A DNA stretch of 64,000 nt from NCBI GenBank assembly GCA_002715505.1, contig PAZF01000004.1:35646-99645 (forward strand), given 5' to 3'. Shown here in pieces: positions 52,652 to 63,440 of the stretch. This stretch comes from Candidatus Pelagibacterales bacterium (lineage in GTDB: Bacteria; Pseudomonadota; Alphaproteobacteria; TMED109). The notes under the pieces are model-generated. The model searched no databases. It was not told the DNA's origin and saw nothing but the letters and a program-made list of their open reading frames with translations. Every line of letters starts with the position of its first letter. The stretch's first letter is position 1. A program made the position numbers and the translations under genes.

Positions 52652-54979
52652 ATGGCTGATTTAACTTCCAGATCTAATATTACAAAAAAAGATGCTCTAG
52701 ATTTTCACAAAAATAAAAAGCCAGGCAAACTTTCTATTTCAGCATCTAAACCTTTGTCTACAGCAAGAGATTTATCATTAGCATATTCTCCAGGCGTAGC
52801 CTATCCATGCTTAGAAATAAAAAAAGATCCAGATAGTGCCTATGATTATACTGCAAAAGGAAACATGGTTGCAATAATTTCTAATGGTACAGCAGTATTA
52901 GGACTAGGTGACTTAGGAGCACTTGCTTCAAAGCCTGTCATGGAAGGTAAAGCTGTTTTATTTAAAAGATTTGCCGATATTGATGGAATTGATATTGAAG
53001 TAGATACATCGAACGTTGAAGAATTTTGTAACTGTGTTAAACACTTAGGAAAATCCTGGGGAGGAATAAATTTAGAAGATATTAAAGCCCCTGAATGTTT
53101 CATGATAGAACAAAAACTATCTGAGCTATTAGACATTCCTGTTTTTCATGATGATCAACATGGCACTGCCATAGTTGCAACTGCTGGTTTATTGAATGCT
53201 CTATCTATCACCGGTAGAAATATTAAAAATATTAAAATGGTTGTTAATGGTGCTGGAGCAGCAGCTATTGCTTGTGTTGAACTTTTAAAGGCTATGGGTA
53301 TGCCTTCTAATAATGTAATGATGTGCGACAGAACTGGAGTGATTTCTAAAAATAGAAAAAATTTAAACCAGTGGAAATCAGCGCATGCAATAGATACTGA
53401 CTGCAAAACTTTAGAAGAAGCTATCAAAGGTGCAGATGTGGTTTTTGGCTTGTCTGTAAAGGGTGCCTTTACCAAAGACATGATGAAAAGCATGGCTAAA
53501 AATCCTATTATATTTGCAATGGCAAACCCTGATCCAGAAATTAGTCCAGAGGAACTTATGGAGATTAGGCCTGACGCAATAATTGCTACTGGTCGATCAG
53601 ATTATCCTAACCAAGTAAATAATGTGCTTGGCTTCCCTTATATTTTTAGAGGTGCTCTGGATGTAAGGGCAACTGCTATTAATATTGATATGAAAATTGC
53701 TGCTACCAAGGCATTAGCTGACCTTGCAAAACAAGATGTGCCTGATGAAGTTTCTACAGCTTATTCTGGTCAGCAACTTCAATTTGGAAAAGATTATATT
53801 ATACCTAAACCATTTGATCCAAGACTATTAACTTCCATACCTCCTGCAGTTGCAAAGGCTGCGGTAAAATCTGGGGTAGCAAGAAAACCAGTTTCAGATG
53901 AGTTAGGATATAGAAGAAACCTTGCAGCTAGGTTGGATAGAACGGCAACGCTTATTCAAAAAGTTGCTGACACCGTAATAGCTTCTCCTAAAAAAATTGT
54001 TTTTGCAGAAGGAGAACAAGAAACTGTAATTAGGGCAGCTATTCAATTTTACAAAGAAGGATATGGGCAACCTATTCTAGTAGGTAGGGAAGATGTTGTT
54101 AAACAGACTATGAAAAAAATAGGTCTTAATCAAGAAGATGGAATTGAAATAATTAATGCGAAACTTTCTAATAAAAATCACGATTATTTTGATTTTTTGT
54201 ACAATAGACTAAGTAGAAAAGGTTATTTAGAGAGGGATTGTCAAAGACTTGTTAACCAAGATAGAAATATATTTGCTGCATGTATGGTCGCTAATGGCGA
54301 TGCAGATGGTATGGTTACTGGTTCTACCCGAAATTACTTTGTGGCTTACGATGATATTACCAAAGTAATAGACCCTGCTCCAAACTCTAGAATTTTTGGC
54401 CTATCTATTTTGATGTTTGAAGGAAGAACATTATTTATTGCAGATACTACAGTTCATTATAGCCCTACTAGTGAAGAATTAGCAGATATAGCATGTCAAA
54501 CTGCTAATGTAGCGAAAAAATTAGGGCATTCTCCAAGAGTAGCTCTTTTATCTTTTGCCAACTTTGGAAACCCTGCATTAAAAGGAACAGAAAGAGTTCA
54601 CTCTGCTATAGAAGTTTTAAATACAAGAAAAGTTGATTTTGAATATGATGGGGAGATGACTGTGGATGTAGCTCTAAATCAACAATTGTTATCTTACTAT
54701 CCATTCAGCAGACTATCTAAACCCGCCAATATACTGATTATGCCAGGGTTACATTCAGCTAGTATTGCCTCTAGGCTATTGGGAGAGGTAGGCGCTGGAA
54801 AAAAAATAGGACCTTTGCTAACTGGTTTATCAAACTCTGCTCAGATAGTAAGAGTTGGTGCGAATGTGTCTGAAGTTGTTACCATGGCTCTTTTTGCAGC
54901 ATATAGTTATGATGCTCCTGAAAAATCTTTAACTGAAACGAAAAAAGAAAAATTTAAGAAAAAAAGCATAATTGTTTAG
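52652..54979 (+). CDS. maeB: NADP-dependent malic enzyme with phosphotransacetylase-like C-terminal domain
   Basis: LAYSPGVAYPCLEI, FHDDQHGTAIVATAGLLNAL, C-terminal Pta-like domain. Confidence 0.96.
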   Translation: MADLTSRSNITKKDALDFHKNKKPGKLSISASKPLSTARDLSLAYSPGVAYPCLEIKKDPDSAYDYTAKGNMVAIISNGTAVLGLGDLGALASKPVMEGKAVLFKRFADIDGIDIEVDTSNVEEFCNCVKHLGKSWGGINLEDIKAPECFMIEQKLSELLDIPVFHDDQHGTAIVATAGLLNALSITGRNIKNIKMVVNGAGAAAIACVELLKAMGMPSNNVMMCDRTGVISKNRKNLNQWKSAHAIDTDCKTLEEAIKGADVVFGLSVKGAFTKDMMKSMAKNPIIFAMANPDPEISPEELMEIRPDAIIATGRSDYPNQVNNVLGFPYIFRGALDVRATAINIDMKIAATKALADLAKQDVPDEVSTAYSGQQLQFGKDYIIPKPFDPRLLTSIPPAVAKAAVKSGVARKPVSDELGYRRNLAARLDRTATLIQKVADTVIASPKKIVFAEGEQETVIRAAIQFYKEGYGQPILVGREDVVKQTMKKIGLNQEDGIEIINAKLSNKNHDYFDFLYNRLSRKGYLERDCQRLVNQDRNIFAACMVANGDADGMVTGSTRNYFVAYDDITKVIDPAPNSRIFGLSILMFEGRTLFIADTTVHYSPTSEELADIACQTANVAKKLGHSPRVALLSFANFGNPALKGTERVHSAIEVLNTRKVDFEYDGEMTVDVALNQQLLSYYPFSRLSKPANILIMPGLHSASIASRLLGEVGAGKKIGPLLTGLSNSAQIVRVGANVSEVVTMALFAAYSYDAPEKSLTETKKEKFKKKSIIV

Positions 54980-56276
54980 AGCAAAATATTTAATAATAGT
55001 TTTATTTTTCTTGCTTTTGTATGCTTTAGCAGCTCTGTTATATTTAAGCGGAAGGTATGAGTCTGCAACAATTATTATAATTTCAACTTCAATATTGTTT
55101 TTTTTGCAAACTTTAAGAATGTATTTTTTTTTCAAGCATCTAATAGAATATTTTGCTAAAGATAATATTTATATACAGCCAACTCTTTATAACTTTTTTT
55201 TAAATCCTAAAAACGAAATATTACGAATTAAGGCTTCCCTGGAAAGAAAAAATCAATTATTAAATTCTGAATTGCAAGAGACAAAAAACAACTATTCAAA
55301 ACTGATAGACTCAATACCTCTTCCAATAATCATTATCAATGAAAAAAAATTTATTTTATTTACAAATAAATTTGCAAAAAAAGCTTTCTCTCTAGAGCTA
55401 GAGAAATCTTTTCTTTATGAGCACTTCAGAAATTTTGATATAACGGATGATATCATTAAAGAGGAAATCAATAGTAAAGAATTTCAATTTAATCATGAAA
55501 TAGAAGGTCAAAGCATATCCTATAAAGTTTTATTACAATCTTTGTTTTCAGAAAAAACTAATTCTTCAACTTTTTTATTAATTTTTATTGACCAAAGTCA
55601 AATCTCGAAATCAATACAAGAAAGAAATGATTTTTTAACGAACGCGAGTCATGAGTTAAAAACTCCTCTTACTAATATCTTAGGAATTTCAGAAATAGTA
55701 TGCAATGACCCTGACACTTTAATTAAAAATAGAACCTTCGGAAAAAATTTATTATTAAATGTAAAACGCATGCAAAGTTTAATAAACTCTTTATTAGACC
55801 TGTCTAAGATAGAAATAAATAGAAATATAATACAATACAAAACACTTAACTTGGTTACACTAGTACAAGCCACTATTAATGAATTTAAAAACATGAATTC
55901 TAAGAAAAAAAATATAAAATTTTTTAACAATCTAGACTCTAGAACTTTTAAATTAAAAACCGATGATAAAGAGTTTAAACTTTTATTTTTTAACTTATTA
56001 GATAATTCATTTAAATATGATTCATCTTACGTAAAAGTTTTCTTAGAGAAAAAAAAAAACAATATTGAAATTCTTTTTCAGGATGATGGAAAAGGAATTC
56101 CTAAAAATGAAATTCATAGAATAACAGAAAGGTTCTATAGAGTTAAAGGAAACGAAAAAATAGAAGGGAATGGTCTTGGTTTAGCAATAGCAAAAGAAAT
56201 AATGAATAATCATAATGGTGAAATCAAAATTAAAAGTGAAAAAGGAAAGGGGACTAAGGTATTTCTTATATTTTAA
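54972..56276 (+). CDS. phoR: PhoR-like sensor histidine kinase
   Basis: TTG start overlapping maeB; TNASHELKTPLTNILGISEI, LLDLSKIE, FQDDGKGIPKNEIHRITERFYRV, GNGLGLAIAKEI. Confidence 0.85.
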   Translation: MFRAKYLIIVLFFLLLYALAALLYLSGRYESATIIIISTSILFFLQTLRMYFFFKHLIEYFAKDNIYIQPTLYNFFLNPKNEILRIKASLERKNQLLNSELQETKNNYSKLIDSIPLPIIIINEKKFILFTNKFAKKAFSLELEKSFLYEHFRNFDITDDIIKEEINSKEFQFNHEIEGQSISYKVLLQSLFSEKTNSSTFLLIFIDQSQISKSIQERNDFLTNASHELKTPLTNILGISEIVCNDPDTLIKNRTFGKNLLLNVKRMQSLINSLLDLSKIEINRNIIQYKTLNLVTLVQATINEFKNMNSKKKNIKFFNNLDSRTFKLKTDDKEFKLLFFNLLDNSFKYDSSYVKVFLEKKKNNIEILFQDDGKGIPKNEIHRITERFYRVKGNEKIEGNGLGLAIAKEIMNNHNGEIKIKSEKGKGTKVFLIF

Positions 56277-56355
56277 AATATTTTTCCACTTTATCTTTTA
56301 TTAATTAAATGTTTTTAGCCTTTACAATAAAACTTAATCTTTATCGTATTTTTAT

Positions 56356-56643
56356 TTAAAACTTAAATGATTGGTCTATAAAGAAGGTACCTGCCTCTAA
56401 CCCTGCTCCAGTTCGTTTTCTTTCATATGCTATTTTTAATTTGCTATTTCGCAAATTTTTTCCGATATACATTCTTAGTTTTGAACCATTGCGTTCATTG
56501 TCCATATCGTGATAAGCTCTGTAACCTATAGTGTCAAATGGCAATCCTAATTGAATTTTTTCCTCTGAAATACAAGGGGTTATAAATCCACAAATGAAAG
56601 TAAAAAAAATATATGTACTTAAGAAAGCTTTATAATAGTTCAT
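56356..56643 (-). CDS. Small secreted hypothetical protein
   Basis: 95 aa with N-terminal signal peptide, ends TFFIDQSFKF; divergent from pstS. Confidence 0.6.
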   Translation of the reverse strand: MNYYKAFLSTYIFFTFICGFITPCISEEKIQLGLPFDTIGYRAYHDMDNERNGSKLRMYIGKNLRNSKLKIAYERKRTGAGLEAGTFFIDQSFKF

Positions 56644-56761
56644 ATGGAATTCCTTTAAAAAAATGAAAAATATAAATAATTGTTATTAGTACCAATTAAA
56701 TATTACAAATTTATTACCAAAATAGAAAAAAGGTTTATTTTTTAAATCTTTTATATTAAAT

Positions 56762-56783
56762 CAGTAATAAAACTGTAATAATT
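56762..56783 (+). promoter_or_regulatory. Candidate PhoB box upstream of pstS
   Basis: 11-bp-spaced direct repeat CAGTAAT-AAAA-CTGTAAT-AATT, 36-57 bp upstream of pstS ATG. Confidence 0.65.
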
Positions 56784-56818
56784 AAATAGTAAATTATGAT
56801 TAATTAAGGAGTTTAAAT

Positions 56819-57856
56819 ATGAAAAAAAGACTTATTGTAATAGTTTTTTTTAATCTGTTTTTTATATTTAATATAATAGCTCGAGATCAAATTTATGTTG
56901 TAGGTTCTTCTACTGTTTACCCCTTTGCAACAGTAGTTGCTGAAAACTTTGGAAACAAAACAGGCATAAAAGTTCCAAAAATAGAATCTACAGGCTCAGG
57001 TGGAGGAATGAAATTACTTTGCAAAGGATTAGGAAAAAGTCACCCTGATATTACAAACTCTTCTAGAAGAATAAAAAAGAGCGAGCTACAAAATTGCAAA
57101 GAAAATGGTGTCGAATTAATTGAAATAAAAATTGGATATGATGGCATAGTGTTAGCAAATTCTAAAGAATCAAAAGTCATGAATCTGACTAGAAAAAATC
57201 TTTTCTTGGCTTTAGCTAAAAATGTTCCTGAGGGAAACAAAGAGGGAGGAAAATTAATTCCAAACCCTAATAAGAAATGGTCAGATATATCTGACCAACT
57301 TCCTAACACTCCAATTGAAGTACTGGGGCCTCCCCCTACATCAGGAACAAGAGATGCGTTTCAAGAGTTAGCAATAGAAGGAGGTTGCAAGACATTTCCT
57401 GCCTTAAAGGCTATTAAAAAACAAGATAAAAAAAAGTATAAAGCTACCTGTAGATTAATAAGAGAAGATGGTCCTTTTATAGAAGCAGGAGAAAATGACA
57501 ATTTAATAGTAAAAAAGCTTATTGAAAACCCTAAAGCTTTTGGTGTTTTCGGATTTTCTTTCTTACTAGAGAATGAAGACACGTTACAGGGTTCTATCAT
57601 TGACAAAGCTTCTCCAACATTTGAAAATATTTCTTCTAAAAAGTATTCCGTTTCTAGACCACTGTATATCTATGTGAAATTAGAACACATAAATGTTATT
57701 CCTGGTATAAAGGAATTTCTTATTGAATTTACTTCCTTAGATGCTTGGGGACCTGAAGGTTATTTAGAAGAAAGAGGATTAATACCTATGTCAGCAGATG
57801 AAAGGTCTCAATTCAAAAAAAATGCTGAACAATTAATTTCTCTTAACAAATTATAA
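56819..57856 (+). CDS. pstS: Phosphate ABC transporter substrate-binding protein
   Basis: VVGSSTVYPFATVVAENFG, ESTGSGGGMKLLCKG, GPPPTSGTRDAF; aaggag SD. Confidence 0.96.
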   Translation: MKKRLIVIVFFNLFFIFNIIARDQIYVVGSSTVYPFATVVAENFGNKTGIKVPKIESTGSGGGMKLLCKGLGKSHPDITNSSRRIKKSELQNCKENGVELIEIKIGYDGIVLANSKESKVMNLTRKNLFLALAKNVPEGNKEGGKLIPNPNKKWSDISDQLPNTPIEVLGPPPTSGTRDAFQELAIEGGCKTFPALKAIKKQDKKKYKATCRLIREDGPFIEAGENDNLIVKKLIENPKAFGVFGFSFLLENEDTLQGSIIDKASPTFENISSKKYSVSRPLYIYVKLEHINVIPGIKEFLIEFTSLDAWGPEGYLEERGLIPMSADERSQFKKNAEQLISLNKL

Positions 57857-59223
57857 TGTTTTCACTTCCTATTTATTTCATAATTTTTATAGGATTTTTT
57901 TCTTATTTATTTGGAAAAAACAGGTCAAAAAAAAAAATTTTATTTAAAAAAAATTCAGGAGGACAAGCAGATCACTACGGATATTATTGTCTTATTTGGG
58001 TAACTGTACCATCCACAATATTTTTTCTTTGTTGGCAGATTGCATCAAACTATATAATTGAAATAAGCACCTTAGAAAGTATACCGCTAGAATTTATTCC
58101 AGAAGAAGATTCGCTAAAAAAACTATTATTAGAAAACATAATAGTAGTAGCTGAGGGAGGCAGTTCACTTGCTAAAGTACCAAAAATATCAGTTGATAAC
58201 TATAAAGAGCTTAAGTTTTTTTCTATGGTTGGAGGTTACAGCTGTACTATTATTTTATCCATTATTTTATGTCTTGTTTCTTTTAGAAAAATAGATCCAT
58301 CTTTAATGGCAAAAAATGTAATAGAGAGGTTTATACTTTCAGTATTATTTATATCCTCAGTCATAGCTATCCTTACGACAATTGGGATTATCATGTCTCT
58401 AATTTTTGAAACTACAAAATTTTTTAATAATGTAAGCTTTTTTGATTACTTTTTTGGATTGCAATGGTCTCCTCAAACTGCTTTGAGAGAAGGACAAGTT
58501 GCTTCTGAAGGTGCTTTTGGAGCCATACCTGTTTTTGCAGGAACATTTCTAATTACTATTATTGCTATGTTTTTAGCAGGGCCTATTGGACTTTTTTCTG
58601 CAATATATTTAGCAGAATATGCCTCACCTTTAACTAGAAAAATTATAAAACCTACTATAGAAGTTTTAGCTGGAGTACCAACAGTGGTTTACGGTTTTTT
58701 TGCTGCGTTAGTTGTAGGGCCCTTTATAAGAAGAACATGTGAAGACTTAGGGTTTAGTGCATCCTCTGAAAGCGCTTTAGCTGCGGGTTTAGTAATGGGA
58801 ATAATGATTATTCCATTTATATCATCTCTATCAGATGACGTTATTAGTGCGGTTCCTCAAAATCTTCGTGAAGCTTCCTATGGAGTTGGAGCTACTAAAT
58901 CAGAAACCATAAAAAAAGTTATTATTCCTGCTGCACTTCCAGGAATTGTAGCATCTTTTATGCTAGCTATTTCCAGAGCTATTGGAGAAACAATGATAGT
59001 TGTGATGGCCGCTGGTTTATCCGCAAGATTAACTGCTAATCCACTTGAGTCGGTTACAACAGTTACAGTTCAAATTGTCACCTTATTAGTAGGCGACCAT
59101 GAATTTGATAGCACTAAAACTATGGCTGCTTTTGCATTAGGTATAACTCTTTTTTCAATGACATTGTTGCTCAATATTATTGCATTGAGAGTGGTAAAAA
59201 AATACAGAGAGAAATATGAATAA
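57856..59223 (+). CDS. pstC: Phosphate ABC transporter permease
   Basis: Permease EAA-like loop NLREASYGVGATKSETIKKVIIPAALPGIVASFMLAISRAIGETM. Confidence 0.95.
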   Translation: MFSLPIYFIIFIGFFSYLFGKNRSKKKILFKKNSGGQADHYGYYCLIWVTVPSTIFFLCWQIASNYIIEISTLESIPLEFIPEEDSLKKLLLENIIVVAEGGSSLAKVPKISVDNYKELKFFSMVGGYSCTIILSIILCLVSFRKIDPSLMAKNVIERFILSVLFISSVIAILTTIGIIMSLIFETTKFFNNVSFFDYFFGLQWSPQTALREGQVASEGAFGAIPVFAGTFLITIIAMFLAGPIGLFSAIYLAEYASPLTRKIIKPTIEVLAGVPTVVYGFFAALVVGPFIRRTCEDLGFSASSESALAAGLVMGIMIIPFISSLSDDVISAVPQNLREASYGVGATKSETIKKVIIPAALPGIVASFMLAISRAIGETMIVVMAAGLSARLTANPLESVTTVTVQIVTLLVGDHEFDSTKTMAAFALGITLFSMTLLLNIIALRVVKKYREKYE

Positions 59224-60499
59224 AGAGTTTCTTAATAAAAGATATAAAAAAGAAAAAAGGTTTATTCTTATAGGAAGAGTTGCTGTGTCACTCACTATCA
59301 TTTTCCTAGTTATTCTTTTAGGCTCTATATTGTTAAGAGGAATAAGTGGCTTCTATACAACTAATATTTTTCTAACAACAAACCTTTCTCAAGAAATTAT
59401 AGATCCTGAAAATAAAAAAAATGTAGAAGAAATTTATAAATCTAGCTGGCGCAAAATAGCTAGAAATTCTATTTACGATGTTCTATCTGCGTTTAATAAA
59501 AGTAAAAATATAGATAAAATTTCCAGAAAAGATAAAAGGGACTTTCTAAAATTATTTTCAAGATCTTCTGAATTTTATATTAGAGATTTTACTTTGGAGA
59601 ATTTAGATAGCATTGGAAAAGAAGTAAAAATTTCCATTCCTTCCTCATCGTTAGTTGATCAGTTTCTTAAGGGAAAAATTAATATAGCTGTGAATGAAGA
59701 TGATAGGCCTATAAATGACAAACAAATATCGTGGATAAACTTTATGGTTGAAAATAAAATGATAGAGAGAAAATTTAATATAAATTTTTTCTATAAAGGC
59801 GACAGTAGAAATGCAGAAGAAGCAGGAATATTGGGTGCTATTGTGGGATCATTTTTTGTAATATTAGTTGCTATCATAGTGGCTTTTCCCGTCGGCGTAA
59901 TGTCTGCTATATATTTAGAGGAGTTTGCGCCAAAAAATAAAATTACAAATATAATTGAAGTTAATATTAATAATTTAGCAGCTGTACCTTCCATAGTTTT
60001 TGGGTTATTAGGCTTAGCTATATTTTTGAACTTCTTCGGACTTCCTAGATCATCTCCATTAGCAGGAGGCTTAGTATTAGCCTTGATGACACTTCCTACA
60101 ATAATCATATCGAGCAGAGTAGCAATTAAATCTGTTCCTCCCTCAATAAGGGAAGCTGCTATGGGAATTGGAGCCAGTAAAATGCAGTCTGTTTTTCATC
60201 ATGTAATACCCTTAGCAGTTCCTGGTATATTAACTGGAACTATTATAGGTATGGCAAGAGCTTTAGGAGAAACAGCTCCATTGCTAATGATGGGAATGGT
60301 AGCATTTATAGTGGATGTACCACAAAGTATTACTGATCCATCTACTGTTTTACCAGCACAAATCTTTTTATGGTCAGATCAGCCTGAAAGAGGGTTTGAA
60401 GAAAAAACTGCAGCAGCAACAATTATTTTATTAGTTTTTTTATTAACAATGAATGCATTAGCTGTTTTTTTAAGGTATAAATACGAAAGGAAATGGTAA
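59216..60499 (+). CDS. pstA: Phosphate ABC transporter permease
   Basis: [51 protein letters not shown]. Confidence 0.95.
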   Translation: MNKEFLNKRYKKEKRFILIGRVAVSLTIIFLVILLGSILLRGISGFYTTNIFLTTNLSQEIIDPENKKNVEEIYKSSWRKIARNSIYDVLSAFNKSKNIDKISRKDKRDFLKLFSRSSEFYIRDFTLENLDSIGKEVKISIPSSSLVDQFLKGKINIAVNEDDRPINDKQISWINFMVENKMIERKFNINFFYKGDSRNAEEAGILGAIVGSFFVILVAIIVAFPVGVMSAIYLEEFAPKNKITNIIEVNINNLAAVPSIVFGLLGLAIFLNFFGLPRSSPLAGGLVLALMTLPTIIISSRVAIKSVPPSIREAAMGIGASKMQSVFHHVIPLAVPGILTGTIIGMARALGETAPLLMMGMVAFIVDVPQSITDPSTVLPAQIFLWSDQPERGFEEKTAAATIILLVFLLTMNALAVFLRYKYERKW

Positions 60500-61266
60500 T
60501 GTCCGATATCAAGCCAAAAATATCAGTATCAAACCTTAATGTTTTTTATGGAAGCAAGCAGGCTATTTTTGATATAAATATGTCAATTAATTCTAAAGAA
60601 GTTACTGCTTTTATTGGTCCGTCTGGGTGTGGAAAGTCTACTTTGCTAAGATGTTTTAACAGAATGAATGACTTAATTGATATATGTAAAATCAATGGAA
60701 GCATTAAATTAGATGATCTTGAAGTTTATAGTAAAAAAATTGATATAGTAAGACTGAGAACTAGAGTTGGTATGGTATTTCAAAAGCCTAACCCATTTCC
60801 TAAATCCATATACGATAATGTTGCTTACGGACCAAAAATTCATGGCTTATGTAAAGATGTTTCAGAATTAGACGGCATTGTAGAAAAGAGTTTACAGTCA
60901 GCTGGGTTGTGGGAAGAAGTGAAAGATAGATTACATGAACCAGGGACAGGTATCTCTGGAGGTCAACAACAGAGACTATGTATTGCTAGGGCTATAGCAA
61001 CAAATCCAGAAGTAATTTTAATGGATGAACCTTGCTCAGCCTTAGATCCTATAGCTACTGCAAAAGTAGAAGAGCTTATTGATAGTTTAAAAAAAAATTT
61101 TACTATAATAATAGTTACTCATAATATGCAACAAGCTGCTAGAGTTTCTCAAAAAACTGCTTTTTTTCATTTAGGTGCTTTAATAGAGTTTGGAAATACA
61201 GACAAAGTATTTACCTCTCCAGAAAAAGAAAAAACTAGTGACTATATAACAGGAAGGTTTGGATAA
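60493..61266 (+). CDS. pstB: Phosphate ABC transporter ATP-binding protein
   Basis: [55 protein letters not shown]. Confidence 0.98.
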   Translation: MVMSDIKPKISVSNLNVFYGSKQAIFDINMSINSKEVTAFIGPSGCGKSTLLRCFNRMNDLIDICKINGSIKLDDLEVYSKKIDIVRLRTRVGMVFQKPNPFPKSIYDNVAYGPKIHGLCKDVSELDGIVEKSLQSAGLWEEVKDRLHEPGTGISGGQQQRLCIARAIATNPEVILMDEPCSALDPIATAKVEELIDSLKKNFTIIIVTHNMQQAARVSQKTAFFHLGALIEFGNTDKVFTSPEKEKTSDYITGRFG

Positions 61267-61280
61267 GAAAGGAGAAAAAA

Positions 61281-61970
61281 ATGATTGGTTCACATGATCA
61301 TATATCTACTTCATTTAATAATGAACTCTCAAACCTAAATGAGAGTTTATTAGAAATGGGAAGAATTTTAGAGAACATGTATGAAAAATCTATAATCGCA
61401 TTTGACCAAAAAAGTGAAGATGCCAGTAGAGAGGTTATATTAAATGATAAAAAAATAGATGATTTAGAAACCTCTATAATTAATCAAATACAAATGCTTA
61501 TAGCTAAAAGACAACCTATGGGAGTTGACCTTAGAGTTTTAGTAGGGTGTACAAGAATTGCAGGCTATATGGAAAGGATAGGGGATTTAATTAGTAGTGT
61601 AAATAAAAGAAATATAATATTAATTGAGCATAATATTGAAAATGAAAAAAAGGATATTGTAGACTTGTTTTCATCTGCCATGAAACTTTTCAAAAAAAGT
61701 TTAGACTGTTTTGCTAGAAAAGATTTTAAACTAGCAGAAGTTGTTAGAAAGCAAGACTTAGATATTGATAAACAATATAAACATTTCTTCAACGAACTTT
61801 TAGAAAAAATGTCTAATGAATCTAAATTAGTAGTGCCCGGAACACATATGCTTTTTATAGCTAAAAATTTAGAAAGAATAGGAGATCATGCTACAAATAT
61901 AGCCGACTCTATTTCTTATATGGCTACAGGAGAAGTACAAGCCCCAGACAGGCCAAAAATTAGTGAATGA
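61281..61970 (+). CDS. phoU: Phosphate signalling complex protein PhoU
   Basis: Two PhoU repeats; RQPMGVDLRVLVGCTRIAGYMERIGD, NLERIGDHATNIADSISYM. Confidence 0.96.
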   Translation: MIGSHDHISTSFNNELSNLNESLLEMGRILENMYEKSIIAFDQKSEDASREVILNDKKIDDLETSIINQIQMLIAKRQPMGVDLRVLVGCTRIAGYMERIGDLISSVNKRNIILIEHNIENEKKDIVDLFSSAMKLFKKSLDCFARKDFKLAEVVRKQDLDIDKQYKHFFNELLEKMSNESKLVVPGTHMLFIAKNLERIGDHATNIADSISYMATGEVQAPDRPKISE

Positions 61971-62641
61971 TTAATATACTTGTTATAGAAGATGATATCA
62001 GTATAAGAGAAATTATTAACTATAATCTTAGTAGTAAATTTTCTGTATTAATTGCTGATAATGCAGAAGAAGGCCTAGAAATATGCCAAGAAAAAAAAAT
62101 TGATTTAATTCTTTTAGACTGGATGCTTCCTGGTATGTCGGGCCTGTCATTTTTAAGAACTATTAAAAAAAGAGATCTTACTTCCTCTATTCCAGTTATT
62201 TTTATTACAGCAAAACATGAGGAAGAAGATAAGTTGGCTGGCTTTACTTCAGGAGCAGATGATTATTTATCTAAACCCTTTTCTCATAAAGAGCTTATGG
62301 CAAGAGTTGAGGCTGTTATAAGAAGAACTTATCCAGAGAAATTTTCTAAAACTTTAAATTACAAAGACATATCTGTAGACCTTCAAAGTCATAAAGTGTT
62401 TAGAAGCAAAGCTGAAATAAAATTAAGCCCTAAAGAATTTGACTTATTAAAACATTTTTTAATTAGTCCTAAACAGGTGTTTTCAAGAGAACAACTTTTA
62501 GATAAAATATGGGGGCTAGACTCTGATTTAGAAATTAGAACAGTAGATGTACATATAAGAAGGTTAAGAAAAGCTATTAATCTTGAGGGGTTTTCTGAAC
62601 TAATTAGAACTGTTAGGTCCACAGGGTATTCACTAGATTGA
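61967..62641 (+). CDS. phoB: Phosphate regulon response regulator
   Basis: ILVIEDDISIREII, LLDWMLPGMSG, winged helix IRTVDVHIRRLRKAIN...RSTGYSLD. Confidence 0.95.
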   Translation: MINILVIEDDISIREIINYNLSSKFSVLIADNAEEGLEICQEKKIDLILLDWMLPGMSGLSFLRTIKKRDLTSSIPVIFITAKHEEEDKLAGFTSGADDYLSKPFSHKELMARVEAVIRRTYPEKFSKTLNYKDISVDLQSHKVFRSKAEIKLSPKEFDLLKHFLISPKQVFSREQLLDKIWGLDSDLEIRTVDVHIRRLRKAINLEGFSELIRTVRSTGYSLD

Positions 62642-62683
62642 CTTTTATATTTTTCTTTTTTAAAATTTAAAAAAAAACTATTC

Positions 62684-63235
62684 GTGAAAAAACTTAAATC
62701 ATATCCCTATAATGATGCCGTTGTGCAGAAGAAAGTTCTTAATTTTCTTAGTAAAAATAAATACACAGTTACTAATCAAGAAGAGTATATGGATAATTCT
62801 TTTAATAAAGAAGTAACTAGTGGAGAGCCTCTTCCTCAAATAAAGAATATTGGAATTTTAGGTACTATATTTTTAAGAGATATAAAAAGTATTCAAAGAA
62901 AAAGATCTTTTAAAAAGCTTTATAAGCAAGTAAGTAGAATTTTAGAACTTAAATATGCTCCCATTACAATTGATGTTGATGGATATATAATAAATGGTCA
63001 TCATAGATATGATGCCATGAAAATTTTTAAATTTAAGACTGCTTTAGTAAGACTTCTAAATCTTAAAGCGAACCAAATTCTAGCTTCAGGAGAACAATAT
63101 AAAGATTTATTAGAAAATATGAAATTTGAAAGCATTGACTTTAGCAAATCTAAGGTTCCTTCGTTTCAACCCCTGCTTGGAATGAAACATAAAAATAGAA
63201 AAGATACTGTAGAAATTATTTTGAATCAGGCTTAA
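62684..63235 (+). CDS. ParB/sulfiredoxin-fold domain protein, function unknown
   Basis: PITIDVDGYIINGHHRYDAMKIFKFKTALVRLL matches ParB N-terminal-like catalytic motif; GTG start. Confidence 0.75.
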   Translation: MKKLKSYPYNDAVVQKKVLNFLSKNKYTVTNQEEYMDNSFNKEVTSGEPLPQIKNIGILGTIFLRDIKSIQRKRSFKKLYKQVSRILELKYAPITIDVDGYIINGHHRYDAMKIFKFKTALVRLLNLKANQILASGEQYKDLLENMKFESIDFSKSKVPSFQPLLGMKHKNRKDTVEIILNQA

Positions 63236-63440
63236 AAATTCAGTTATTAAAGCAAATACCTGCATCAGACCTAGAGACATTCAATAAAATATCCTAATAG
63301 TTTCTTAAATAAAAAAAAGTCTCATACAAATTAAATATCCATTATAGTCATAAGTATCCGATAAGAGGCCTAGGCATGCCATAACTAGAAGTAGCTTTAT
63401 AGACCAAAAAAAAGAAGATTTGAAATTTTAACTTAGTTAA

